A stretch of DNA of 64,000 bases from Aquamicrobium sp. (GCA_019739225.1 JAHHDT010000006.1:729501-793500), one strand, 5' to 3'; positions 26,561 to 34,210 are shown, counted from the stretch's first letter. Translations and numbers: made by a program. Notes: generated by a model not told the origin, from the letters alone.

Positions 26561-26997
26561 CGGACAAGCAATCCGAACCGCCGAAGGAAACGCGCTTTCA
26601 GCCGGGGCAGTCAGGCAACCCACGCGGCAGGCGTGCCGGTTCGCGCTCCAAGGCACTTGTCGCTCTGGACGCGCTTGGGGAGGGCGAGGTGCAGGACATC
26701 GTCAAGGCAATCATGGAAAAGGCCAAGGAAGGGGACGCACAGGCCGCGCGGATCATCCTTGATCGGGTGTGGCCGCCCCGAAAGGGAACGCGCTTTGAGT
26801 TCGATCTGCCCGAGGTTTCGAAGGCGGAGGACATCCCCGGCGCGATTGGCGAGGTCACGGCACAGGTTGCGGAGGGCATCATCTCGCCTGACGAGGGAGC
26901 CGTCATCGTTGGGCTACTGGACGCGCGGCGCAAGGCTATCGAGACCGAACAGCTAGCGAGCAGGATTGCAGCACTTGAGGCGAGGGCCGCGCTATGA
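26557..26997 (+). CDS. DUF5681 domain protein (terminase-associated family)
   Basis: A 146-aa protein. The N-terminal TRFQPGQSGNPRGRRAGSRS is the DUF5681 hallmark (FkPGqSGNPkGRP). It is followed by a helical region (GDAQAARIILDRVWPPRKGT) and a coiled C-terminus. Such proteins lie just before large terminase genes in rhizobial phages (family knowledge). Here no large terminase follows, only three tiny coiled-coil genes. Confidence 0.75.
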   Translation: MTDKQSEPPKETRFQPGQSGNPRGRRAGSRSKALVALDALGEGEVQDIVKAIMEKAKEGDAQAARIILDRVWPPRKGTRFEFDLPEVSKAEDIPGAIGEVTAQVAEGIISPDEGAVIVGLLDARRKAIETEQLASRIAALEARAAL

Positions 26998-27251
26998 ACC
27001 TGGTAGCCCGCTTGTCGAAGCTGGAGCGGAACCGAGGCAGATGTACCGATGCGTTCGGCCATCTCAGCGACGATGAGCTGACCGCGCGGATTGATGAACT
27101 GGACAGGTCCGTGATGGCCGCTGCTGACCTTTCGCAGTCTCAGCTTGCCCGCCTACAGCGCGAAACCACTCGCAAGCCCGCACTGCTGGAGCCGCACGCA
27201 TTGGCGGTGCTGCTGGCCAGCATCAAACAGGAGGCAGAGGCCCATGCGTAA
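26994..27251 (+). CDS. Small coiled-coil protein, RLxKLE type copy 1
   Basis: 85 aa, starting MNLVARLSKLERNRG and then mainly helical (DELTARIDELDRSVMAAADL). It overlaps the DUF5681 gene (ATGA) and the next gene. The N-terminal amphipathic helix is shared with the next two proteins. Confidence 0.6.
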   Translation: MNLVARLSKLERNRGRCTDAFGHLSDDELTARIDELDRSVMAAADLSQSQLARLQRETTRKPALLEPHALAVLLASIKQEAEAHA

Positions 27252-27501
27252 CGTTCTGGAATCGCGATTGCGCAGGCTGGAGGACATGACGCGCGGTTCA
27301 CAGGGCATTGTCTCGCGTGTGGTCCGCGTCGTGGCTCCTGCTGGCTGGGATGGGGATGCCAATGCACTGCTGAGGCAGAGCGGTTATGCAGCATCGCCAG
27401 AGGGGCGCGACATCGTCATCACCCGGCTTATCGTGACGCCAGAGGGCAGGCCGTCAAGCCAGATCGAGCCGCGCATCCTGAGCGTGAGCGGAGGAGCTTG
27501 A
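27244..27501 (+). CDS. Small protein, RLxxLE type copy 2
   Basis: 85 aa, starting MRNVLESRLRRLEDM. The rest is more beta-like (GIVSRVVRVVAPAGWDGD, RDIVITRLIVTPEGR). It overlaps the previous gene by 8 bases and is followed by another member one base later. Confidence 0.6.
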   Translation: MRNVLESRLRRLEDMTRGSQGIVSRVVRVVAPAGWDGDANALLRQSGYAASPEGRDIVITRLIVTPEGRPSSQIEPRILSVSGGA

Positions 27502-27502
27502 G

Positions 27503-27700
27503 ATGGTGGACCTTGGCCGCAGACTAGAGAAGCTGGAACGTGCCCAGCCGGCCGCGAGAGTGCCAAAGTTGGTGAGGCTGTGCGTCTCGGACGACGATGA
27601 GGGAGCCGCGCTGCAAGGGGCTAAAAGCTTGGGATTGAATACCGATAGCAGTAGCGGCGAGCTCCAGCTGATCCGGTTAGTCCCGCTTACTGGTTCTTAG
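27503..27700 (+). CDS. Small protein, RLxKLE type copy 3
   Basis: 65 aa, starting MVDLGRRLEKLERAQPAARV, then VRLCVSDDDEGAALQGAKSL. The N-terminal helix resembles those of the two genes before it. Its end overlaps a convergent minus-strand gene by 14 bases. Confidence 0.55.
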   Translation: MVDLGRRLEKLERAQPAARVPKLVRLCVSDDDEGAALQGAKSLGLNTDSSSGELQLIRLVPLTGS

Positions 27701-27857
27701 TCCGGGCAATCTCCTGCAACCAGAATGCGTGTGCCTCGGCCTGGCTTCTGAATGGACGTTCTTGTCGCTCCTGACCATCGGCGTTCAAAACGACTACGTA
27801 CCAGTATTCACCGCGTTGCTCGATCTGCACCACGATTTTGGATGGCTCCCCTGTCAC
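27687..27857 (-). CDS. Very small hypothetical protein
   Basis: 56 aa from GTG 27857: KIVVQIEQRGEYWYVVVLNA, then RPFRSQAEAHAFWLQEIAR. The strand-strand-helix pattern looks like a compact alpha/beta domain. GTG overlaps the stop of the upstream gene (GTGA), which supports translation. Confidence 0.5.
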   Translation of the reverse strand: MTGEPSKIVVQIEQRGEYWYVVVLNADGQERQERPFRSQAEAHAFWLQEIARTKNQ

Positions 27858-28060
27858 CTACTTGCCTCCCCCTTCGATGGATTATCGTCCGCTAGCATTT
27901 TGATTACATGTTCGAGCCGAGCTTTGAGGCGACTCACCTGAGCGCCGGTGATATCGTCGCCGCTTGGCGAAACTAGCTTCGCGCCCGCTTCGTACCAATG
28001 CAGTTCTTCGCGAAGAGCCTGGCGCTCGTTTCTCGCCCACTTTTCGAGTTCCGTTGCCAT
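27854..28060 (-). CDS. Small coiled-coil protein
   Basis: 68 aa, almost fully helical and charged: ELEKWARNERQALREELHWY and VSRLKARLEHVIKMLADD. It is coupled to the 56-aa gene by a GTGA overlap. No family recognised. Confidence 0.5.
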   Translation of the reverse strand: MATELEKWARNERQALREELHWYEAGAKLVSPSGDDITGAQVSRLKARLEHVIKMLADDNPSKGEASR

Positions 28061-28169
28061 TGTAACTTCTACTCATCTCTCATTGAAACAGACCGGGCGT
28101 GTCATCTCGGAGTGACATGCATCCCGATTCGCGATGGATCATCTTAGCCGAGCGCGTCCCCGCATCTTT

Positions 28170-28667
28170 CTAGCCAGCGTATTCGAACAACGGTCGCTTA
28201 AGTGGATCGTTGATGTCCTCGATATTTCTCCAGACGCGCCATCTGCGTATCACGATCCACGAGCGGACCGGCTGGCAAACGCTGAAATCCGACACATCAA
28301 CATACCCGGCATTTATCATGAAGCTGGACCGACCTCCGCCGACACGCATTGTCGCCCGGTCGCCTTCCAGACAAATGCTACCGATGTCGTTAGCCTTGTC
28401 GCTGTCAGCGAATGCGTCGGTAGGTGCCACAATCTCGAACGCCCAATCCTTGCCGAGCAGGACGCATTCGTTTCCTCGATGATACTGCTGGAATTTGGGT
28501 CCGCTCCCCGCATCGTCGTTGAAAGTGACAAGCAGGACGTTATCGGGCGCGACTTGCTTGGCGACGACACAATAGACAATCTTGCCGTTGCCATACGAGA
28601 GCGCCAGAAGTTCCCCGTCTTCGGCGTCCTGTACGCGGCCGGTTCTCAGGTGCTTGACTAGATGCAT
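28170..28667 (-). CDS. Hypothetical protein, beta-rich
   Basis: 165 aa from ATG 28667, chosen because GGAGGGGG is just upstream. It has alternating short hydrophobic strands (GKIVYCVVAKQVAPDNVLLV, WIVIRRWRVWRNIEDI) and a Gly-rich turn. No known domain recognised. It is transcribed with or near the two small minus-strand genes to its left. A plus-strand frame covers the same bases but has no ribosome site. Confidence 0.55.
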   Translation of the reverse strand: MHLVKHLRTGRVQDAEDGELLALSYGNGKIVYCVVAKQVAPDNVLLVTFNDDAGSGPKFQQYHRGNECVLLGKDWAFEIVAPTDAFADSDKANDIGSICLEGDRATMRVGGGRSSFMINAGYVDVSDFSVCQPVRSWIVIRRWRVWRNIEDINDPLKRPLFEYAG

Positions 28668-28815
28668 ATCCCCCTCCGCTGTCGTCCAGTATGAATTTAC
28701 ATCCGCAGCCGCCAGTGGCAACGGATGCAGTGCGGTCTGCCGGGGCTGACGGTCTATTTATGCGTAAGGGCGGTACCGCTTGACCTTCCAAGGCATTTTT
28801 TCCTATTTCGTACCA

Positions 28816-29127
28816 ATGCCTGAGCAGTATCGATCGAAACGTGGAGTGCAGCCTTATATGCTGAGTGAAGCCGTCGATAACGGTTCGCTGGTAAAGGCGC
28901 GCTGTGGTGGATGCTCCCCGGTGCGCTGGTATCATCCCAAAGACCTCATCACTCTTTACGGGAATATTCCGGCGCGGAATCTTGAGCGGCAGATGCGCTG
29001 CGGGCGCTGCAAGGCGTTGCTTGCCGTCGATGTGACTACCCCTACCGCTGAAGAACGTCAGAACCTGCGACTGCGCCGCTTGGACGGCGTGTGGTGGGTT
29101 CGGCGGGTGCGGTGGCGAGAAGAATAG
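28816..29127 (+). CDS. Zinc-ribbon hypothetical protein
   Basis: 103 aa from ATG 28816. CxxC pairs at ARCGGC and RCGRC, about 35 residues apart, make a probable zinc ribbon. YHPKDLITLYGNIPARNLER lies between them. The C-terminus is Trp/Arg-rich (RLDGVWWVRRVRWREE). Proteins of this kind occur in phages and islands of Rhizobiales; the role is unknown. Confidence 0.65.
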   Translation: MPEQYRSKRGVQPYMLSEAVDNGSLVKARCGGCSPVRWYHPKDLITLYGNIPARNLERQMRCGRCKALLAVDVTTPTAEERQNLRLRRLDGVWWVRRVRWREE

Positions 29128-29233
29128 CACTCGCCCTCAGCGATTGCTCCTACCGGAATTCCGGGACTGCATTCTCTCACACTTCTCCGTAGGCTCGGCC
29201 GATACAATGCGGCAGTAAGGTGGAGAAACAAGC

Positions 29234-29464
29234 ATGGCCACTAATCGACCAAAGCCCGACATTGATTTCGAGACGGCGTATCTAGGGGCGGTCCTCGCAA
29301 ACGCTCTTAGTTCGCTCAGGCAGAAGGACGTTGATGCCCTGATAGGCGTGGCGAATGCATTCCTTGCTAACGACCCGAAAGGCCGCGCAACGCTGCTGTC
29401 TAACGTGAAGCGGATCTATGACGGTGTGTCCGCCCAATGCGTCGCGCAGCCAAATGAGGACTGA
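29234..29464 (+). CDS. Small helical hypothetical protein
   Basis: 76 aa with AAGGTGGAG upstream of ATG 29234. Mainly helical: YLGAVLANALSSLRQKDVDA, LIGVANAFLANDPKGRATLL. No family recognised. Confidence 0.55.
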   Translation: MATNRPKPDIDFETAYLGAVLANALSSLRQKDVDALIGVANAFLANDPKGRATLLSNVKRIYDGVSAQCVAQPNED

Positions 29465-29619
29465 GACGAGCGGGGGACGTCCGTTCACGAACTGTTAAGG
29501 TATGTGATTCGGTACCAACTGCTGAGTGTGAGACACTGGGTCATCGTCGGCCAGATTGTAAGGGCGCCGGCGGCTGTTTGCGACCATCATGCTTTCGCCC
29601 CAACTGCCAGGAGGCGGCC

Positions 29620-29835
29620 ATGGCTCTCGCCAAATTTGACAGACGCGGCATCTACACGCCTAACGAACTTGCGAAAATTTCCGAGGAGTTCCATCGCAGC
29701 GCGGCTATTAACGAGAGCGCCGCAGATCGCGAAGCCCGCGCAGAGGCTCTGCTGCAAAAGTGGGACAACCGGCAGCCCGACAAGTCGCTGAAGAACTCAG
29801 AGGAAGCTCACCACGAGGAGCGGCCGGATACGTAG
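29620..29835 (+). CDS. Small charged hypothetical protein
   Basis: 71 aa from ATG 29620, after a good CAGGAGGCGGCC ribosome site. MALAKFDRRGIYTPNELAKI is followed by a helical, Ala/Glu-rich stretch. No family recognised. Confidence 0.5.
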   Translation: MALAKFDRRGIYTPNELAKISEEFHRSAAINESAADREARAEALLQKWDNRQPDKSLKNSEEAHHEERPDT

Positions 29836-29858
29836 CGCCAGCAAAGCCGGTGCCCAAG

Positions 29859-30140
29859 ATGAAGGCTGGTTTCAAGTCGGATATTGTTGTGCTGCTTCCC
29901 GAACTTCGTTGGGAGGCCTACCTTTGGTGCGGCAATGTCAAGCAAGCCGACGTGTTGGTCGCGAAGGCCCTGCACACTGCCATCAATCAAGCTGCAAGCG
30001 CTCCGGAGGACGGAATGCGCGAATGGCTGATTGAACTGATCGAGCGCGCTGCCGTTGAGCATCAGCAACGAAGGCGCAGACGTGGTTTGGCAGAGCACAA
30101 GCGCCCTTGTACGCGGGATGCCCAGCACTCGAATTGCTAG
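29859..30140 (+). CDS. Degenerate ECF-sigma region-2-like protein
   Basis: 93 aa. IVVLLPELRWEAYLWCGNVK, then ADVLVAKALHTAINQA and MREWLIELIERAAVEHQQRR, follow the helix spacing of ECF sigma region 2 (LPxLRRYAxxLxGxxxxADDLVQxxLxRA...LRxWL). The acidic DDLVQ core is changed, so it cannot be assumed to bind RNA polymerase. GTG 29850 is an alternative start. Its stop overlaps that of the convergent small gene. Confidence 0.45.
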   Translation: MKAGFKSDIVVLLPELRWEAYLWCGNVKQADVLVAKALHTAINQAASAPEDGMREWLIELIERAAVEHQQRRRRRGLAEHKRPCTRDAQHSNC

Positions 30141-30298
30141 CTTTTCTCGCCACGCGCAGTCTCGGCTGCCAGCTTCCGCCGAACTTCTTCGAGCGCAACG
30201 CTCAGAAGAGCGTCAACCTCCTCTAATTCGGTTCGCAAGTTGTCCTGGTCGCCGATGTAGCGGCGCAGTTCTTCGATCATCCTGCAGACATTCTCCAT
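30137..30298 (-). CDS. Very small coiled-coil protein
   Basis: 53 aa: MENVCRMIEELRRYIGDQDN, then LRTELEEVDALLSVALEEVR. Regular heptads predict a coiled coil. GGAGT lies about 7 nt before ATG 30298. The stop shares a CTAG palindrome with the stop of the convergent sigma-like gene. Confidence 0.5.
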   Translation of the reverse strand: MENVCRMIEELRRYIGDQDNLRTELEEVDALLSVALEEVRRKLAAETARGEKS

Positions 30299-30378
30299 GT
30301 AACGCACTCCGGTTCACTCGCCATGAAGCGGCTGACAAAACACGCCAGAACGCAATACGAGTGCCCTGTGGGAATGGA

Positions 30379-30528
30379 TCAGTGACAATGAACCCGGCCG
30401 CCGTTGCTGTTGTCTGCATGGCAGCGTTGGCCTGCTGGCGAACTCTTGCGGCATCCTCCGCCGTGGGCAGCCGTCGTGCAAGTAAGCGCCAGCAGGACGG
30501 CCATCGCAGCCGATAGTGTGACCTTCAT
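30379..30528 (-). CDS. Small secreted Cys/His-rich protein
   Basis: 49 aa. MKVTLSAAMAVLLALTCTTA is a signal peptide with probable cleavage at AHG. The mature ~28 residues hold GGCRKSSPAGQRCHADNSNG then GRVHCH, i.e. three Cys and three His, likely a metal-binding or disulfide mini-domain. GGGAGGGGAAT is the ribosome site. It lies downstream of a lipoprotein gene on the same strand. Confidence 0.55.
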   Translation of the reverse strand: MKVTLSAAMAVLLALTCTTAAHGGGCRKSSPAGQRCHADNSNGGRVHCH

Positions 30529-30542
30529 ATTCCCCTCCCGAC

Positions 30543-31007
30543 CTACGTGCATGTGGTCAGCGATCCGCCCTTTATCGCTTCCTGCCATTTCGGCCCCAAG
30601 GTCTCCCGAGCCGAGATTGCCTGAGCGGCGTACGGCTCACCTTCGCGGAACATTTTCACCGCAAATGATTGGTCATGGCTGCCGGAATAGATGACTGGAC
30701 CGGGCGTATAGGTTGTCTGGGCGCTCATCCATCCGCCGCCGTATTGGCCGGTAGTGTGATAGGTGCCAGGCATCTGGCTTGCCCTCACGTTGTTGGCCGA
30801 TGCAGCGTCTACGATGACGTAGCGGTCGAACCCCGCCTTGATGGTTTCGATTGCCGCTTGCCGTTGGGCAACCTTGGCTGCCCCTATGCTTCCGCACACC
30901 GGAGCTGCGCTCGCCTGAATGATTACCGTGTCTTGAGACGTTCGAATTGCGTTCGTGCCGGCACAACCGGCAAGAACGACAAGAGCCGCCAAGCTTAGAT
31001 ATTTCAT
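30543..31007 (-). CDS. Lipoprotein, unknown function
   Basis: 154 aa with a clear lipobox: MKYLSLAALVVLAGCAGTNA gives LAGC at residues 13-16, so it is lipid-anchored. The mature part has GGGWMSAQTTYTPGPVIYSG and EPYAAQAISARETLGPKWQE. No named family. GGGAGGG precedes ATG 31007. It is probably co-transcribed with the Cys/His mini-protein 14 bp downstream; both act in the envelope. Confidence 0.7.
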   Translation of the reverse strand: MKYLSLAALVVLAGCAGTNAIRTSQDTVIIQASAAPVCGSIGAAKVAQRQAAIETIKAGFDRYVIVDAASANNVRASQMPGTYHTTGQYGGGWMSAQTTYTPGPVIYSGSHDQSFAVKMFREGEPYAAQAISARETLGPKWQEAIKGGSLTTCT

Positions 31008-31138
31008 GTGTACCCTCCCAACCCGAGCGAACCATCGCGCGTAAACCCGTGAGAGTCTAGCCGACTAGGTATGAGGGGTTCAGGACGACGGGCGGTGTCC
31101 GTGGGGCAACCGCCCGCTGCCTTGGCCTTGTTGCGTTT

Positions 31139-31345
31139 CTAGCGCCTGCCTTTCGATTTACGGCGGGCGGTTTCGGCAACAACAAACCAGTTCGGTGCGA
31201 CGCCGCTGTTCCACGTTAAATCGGACTCGGTGTCATGCTGTTCTTCGGCCGGCTCGGACTCGAAATCTGGATCGCCGTCCATTTCGTCCAACATCGCAAT
31301 GAGGCGCTCGACCTCAGCCTCTATCTCGGCCCGCGTCGGAATCAT
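31139..31345 (-). CDS. Small acidic protein with LDxxDGDPDxE motif
   Basis: 68 aa from ATG 31345, coupled to the upstream Myb-like gene by ATGA. AEVERLIAMLDEMDGDPDFE is the motif region, then an acidic stretch and a basic tail (TARRKSKGRR). The motif also occurs in the 175-aa protein at 33651, so they are related. Confidence 0.6.
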   Translation of the reverse strand: MIPTRAEIEAEVERLIAMLDEMDGDPDFESEPAEEQHDTESDLTWNSGVAPNWFVVAETARRKSKGRR

Positions 31346-31893
31346 TGGTCGCTCCAGCGAATTACTAGATCCCCGTCGAGGACCTTTGTTGCCTGAACGA
31401 CATGCTTGATGTGAATGCGGCGACTTGCCGAGTATCGTCTGAACTGCGCGCCCGACTTGCACGCCTCATCTAGTTCCTTCATCGAGACGTTGCACTCGAA
31501 CGCGCGCTTGCGGATCGAATCGATGAGTTCGTTGCCTGTTGGGTTCGGCGGCCGGCGTGGATAGGTGAGCCGGGAATACTGCATTCGATTAACAACCTGG
31601 AGCCTCGTTAGCCCCAGCTCCTTCGCAATTTCGGCCGTTGGAACACCATGCCGAACCCGCTGCCGCAGAATGCTGTGCTGTTCATCAGTCCACGAGTGTA
31701 TTTGCTTTCGCAGATTGCACTTGCCCGCGAAGCCGCGAATTGCGGCCTTGGTGCGGTGCGGCAGGCGCTTCTCAATTTCCTCGATATCCGGCCAGAACGA
31801 GACGACTACCTCGTGTTCTTTGAGCGTCCAATCGCTGTGACGCCTTACGATGGGGCGTGGCGGACTGCTTTCGCGGCCTATCATTCCATGCAT
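31342..31893 (-). CDS. Myb/SANT-like DNA-binding protein
   Basis: A 183-aa protein with two Trp-led helical repeats: DWTLKEHEVVVSFWPDIEEI with KRLPHRTKAAIRGFAGKC, and SWTDEQHSILRQRVRHGVPT with AEIAKELGLTRLQVVNRMQY. These look like tandem Myb-type or GcrA-like HTH units. ATG 31893 has GGAGGA 7 nt upstream. It is a probable DNA-binding regulator of the element. Confidence 0.65.
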   Translation of the reverse strand: MHGMIGRESSPPRPIVRRHSDWTLKEHEVVVSFWPDIEEIEKRLPHRTKAAIRGFAGKCNLRKQIHSWTDEQHSILRQRVRHGVPTAEIAKELGLTRLQVVNRMQYSRLTYPRRPPNPTGNELIDSIRKRAFECNVSMKELDEACKSGAQFRRYSASRRIHIKHVVQATKVLDGDLVIRWSDQ

Positions 31894-32132
31894 GGTCAAT
31901 TCCTCCGCTGACCTGGGGGCGCCCACCGCGCGCGGAGCATGAAAATCTACTCAACTGTTAGCTAGTGCTGCCCTTACGTAATTCTCGCATTCCACCGACC
32001 TCACGAGGATTGATGGGGATATAGGATTCGTGATTTCGGCAGGCGGCAGGCTGAGTCGCGCAGCGGCGTCGCGGCTCAATCATCATTGCTGGCATTGAGG
32101 TCTTGCGGACGCGTCCCCGATTCCGGTTCTGA

Positions 32133-32366
32133 TCAACTGCGGCGAGCTAGACGCACGCCCGCGCCGCCGCCGTTCTCAGGGATGAAAGCGACCCCCACCG
32201 CTTCCAAGGCTGCGACGATTGCCGCGAGGTTGTTGTGAACCGGGACGCTCCTACCAGCCTCGAAATTCCGCACCGTGGATAGCCCGACCTTGGCCGCGTC
32301 TGCCAATTGCTGTTGCGAGAAATCGACCAAGCCGCGCGCCGCCCTGCATTGTGATGGTGTAAGCAA
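32133..32366 (-). CDS. XRE family helix-turn-helix repressor
   Basis: A 77-aa Cro/CI-like protein. [20 protein letters not shown], then [20 protein letters not shown], is the HTH; the C-terminus has [13 protein letters not shown], typical of a small rhizobial XRE family. I start at TTG 32366 because AGGAGA lies 6 nt upstream and the family begins there; a TTG at 32423 would add 19 atypical residues. It is divergent from a small gene and a Tat-exported protein. Confidence 0.8.
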   Translation of the reverse strand: MLTPSQCRAARGLVDFSQQQLADAAKVGLSTVRNFEAGRSVPVHNNLAAIVAALEAVGVAFIPENGGGAGVRLARRS

Positions 32367-32392
32367 TCTGTATCTCCTTTTTAGGTCACCAT

Positions 32393-32453
32393 AACGAAAA
32401 TCGTTTGACAAGGCTATATGCAACGATTTAGGTTCATCTTAACGTTAATCGTT
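32393..32453. promoter_or_regulatory. Repeated AACGA/TCGTT half-sites in the XRE divergent promoter
   Basis: AACGAAAATCGTT (32393-32405, arms 5-3-5), AACGAT (32422) and AACGTTAATCGTT (32441-32453, one mismatch) lie between the XRE gene and the plus-strand gene. TTAACGTTAA (32439-32448) is itself a palindrome. These are probable operators of the XRE protein. Confidence 0.5.
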
Positions 32454-32471
32454 AGGCATTGGATCGGCGTT

Positions 32472-32756
32472 ATGTATGACCGACAGACCATCATGCGAGC
32501 CGCTTGGGAGAACTACCGCCGCTGGCATGCAGTGCGCGAGAGCATTCACGGCCCCCGCGCATTCGACCGCGTAGAGTTCGCTTGGAAGCTGCGCTGCGCA
32601 TGGGCGGACGCCAAGCGCGCCTCAATGAGCGAGACCGAACGCCGCGCCGATGCCATCCGCGCCGAGATCGACGCCCTCAAGTTCAAGTCCTTCCACATCA
32701 ACACCGAACCCACGCGCGTACGGCTCAACGCCGAGCTGGCCGCGCTCGCTGCATAG
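32472..32756 (+). CDS. Small Arg-rich hypothetical protein
   Basis: 94 aa: MYDRQTIMRAAWENYRRWHA, then MSETERRADAIRAEIDALKF. Helical and basic, not recognised. It lies 9 bp before the Tat-exported protein gene and is probably co-transcribed with it. Confidence 0.55.
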   Translation: MYDRQTIMRAAWENYRRWHAVRESIHGPRAFDRVEFAWKLRCAWADAKRASMSETERRADAIRAEIDALKFKSFHINTEPTRVRLNAELAALAA

Positions 32757-32765
32757 GAGGAAGTC

Positions 32766-33593
32766 ATGCAGACCGTCACTCGCCGCCATTTCCTACGAAA
32801 CACCGCCGCCGCTGGTGCGGTCGGTACGGCAGCCGCCGCGCCGGTTGCCGTCGCTGCTGTCGCCGCACCTATGGGCCAGGGCACCGTTGCAGCCCCTACC
32901 GAGAACCCGAAGCTACTGGCAGCGCATGAGGCGGTTTTGGCGGCGGATGCCGAGTTGCAGGCCGCAAAGGATGCGCTTGAATGGCTGGTGGACGAATACC
33001 GTCACCTTTGGCCGCTCGCGCCGGAGGAAATCCTTGGCGCTGCCAATGCATCACCGTATTTGCGGGGAGATGCGGTTCTCGAAACCGATCTTGCAGGTCG
33101 ACCGCTCCCCCGTGAGACGGCACCATTGACAAAGAGGCTGTCGAATCGCTTCCGGCAGACAAACGAAAAAACCTGTTTTCATCTCGACACTGCGATCGAC
33201 CTTCAGGAGCGCTTCAATTCTTTTCGCGCCCTTAAGCCTACCGGCAGGACACCCCGCGCTCTCGCTCGTAACCGCGCTTGGATTCAAGAAGCGCGCCGCA
33301 AGGTCGAAACGGCTCTTCAGTTGGCAATCCAATACGAGGCGGAAACCGCTAGACTGCGCAACGTGTCAGGCGTCGAAGGCGTGAAAATGCACGTGGCGAC
33401 TGCGATCCAGAAGCGCGACAGCGCCGTCGCTGCTCTTTGCAAGCAGACCGCATTCACCACAGCCGGCGTGGCTCTCAAGGCCGAGGCGGTCAAGATGCTC
33501 CTGCCGAGCCTGTTTAGCAAATTCGGTGAAGGAACAGACGCCTTTGATGCCCTTATCAACGCGCTGACCCGCGTAGCAGTCCCCCAAGTCTGA
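32766..33593 (+). CDS. Tat-exported protein, unknown function
   Basis: A 275-aa protein whose N-terminus TRRHFLRNTAAAGAVGTAAA is a classic twin-arginine signal (RRxFL, then a hydrophobic stretch and APVAVAAVAAP). The mature protein is helical, with ENPKLLAAHEAVLAADAELQ and KVETALQLAIQYEAETARL. No cofactor motif is seen, although Tat cargo is usually folded. TAGGAGG precedes the ATG. It is likely cargo of the element under XRE control. Confidence 0.7.
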   Translation: MQTVTRRHFLRNTAAAGAVGTAAAAPVAVAAVAAPMGQGTVAAPTENPKLLAAHEAVLAADAELQAAKDALEWLVDEYRHLWPLAPEEILGAANASPYLRGDAVLETDLAGRPLPRETAPLTKRLSNRFRQTNEKTCFHLDTAIDLQERFNSFRALKPTGRTPRALARNRAWIQEARRKVETALQLAIQYEAETARLRNVSGVEGVKMHVATAIQKRDSAVAALCKQTAFTTAGVALKAEAVKMLLPSLFSKFGEGTDAFDALINALTRVAVPQV

Positions 33594-33650
33594 TTCGTAG
33601 CCGGCGCGATACCTGCCCACCAATCAACCGGTACTCAACAGGAGATTACC

Positions 33651-34178
33651 ATGACGAACGACGCCACGCGGGCGGATGCCAGAGGTTTGCCCATCGATCG
33701 CCACGCTCTGGAGGTTGCGATAGAGCGCCTGCTGCGGGTTCTCGACGCACTAGACGGTGACCCCGACCTAGAACTGGAGGACGAACATGGCGGCGACATT
33801 GTAGATGAGCCGCACGACGACGATGTCTTCACGGGCGCGGATAGCGAATATTCAATTGGCTGGCAGGATGAGGGCAGCCAACTCAACCTGAGCGCCGGCC
33901 GCGATGACCTCGAAGCCGAATTAGGAGCAACCGAGGAAATCGATCAGGTGCGACGGATCGAAACCATCGAAGCGTGGTTTCATCCGGACGGGGAACCTGA
34001 ACTAGGTTGGACTGGCCACGGGCGCGGCTGCCTTCCCGGCGAACCTACTGATGACCGCGAGGTCGACGACGAGCGCGATTGCGACCTCGCGGGTGGCAGC
34101 ACAGATCTAGAGTTCGATCACGGCGAATACGATGGTCCCGGCTTCATATGGGGCGGCAACGAGAACGCGCACCCTTAG
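33651..34178 (+). CDS. Acidic protein with LDxxDGDPDxE motif
   Basis: 175 aa, strongly acidic. ERLLRVLDALDGDPDLELED matches the motif of the 68-aa protein at 31139. Asp/Glu/Gly-rich segments follow (GEPELGWTGHGRGCLPGEPT). The family is frequent in rhizobial genomes and islands, with no known role. CAGGAGATTACC precedes the ATG. Confidence 0.65.
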   Translation: MTNDATRADARGLPIDRHALEVAIERLLRVLDALDGDPDLELEDEHGGDIVDEPHDDDVFTGADSEYSIGWQDEGSQLNLSAGRDDLEAELGATEEIDQVRRIETIEAWFHPDGEPELGWTGHGRGCLPGEPTDDREVDDERDCDLAGGSTDLEFDHGEYDGPGFIWGGNENAHP

Positions 34179-34210
34179 TATCCCTTGTCACCGACGTTAC
34201 AGGCTGCAAC

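Noticed and set aside
28134-28661. 175-codon plus-strand frame opposite the 165-aa minus gene
   Set aside because: No ribosome site; the minus frame has GGAGGGGG before its ATG. The choice is not certain because neither protein is recognised.
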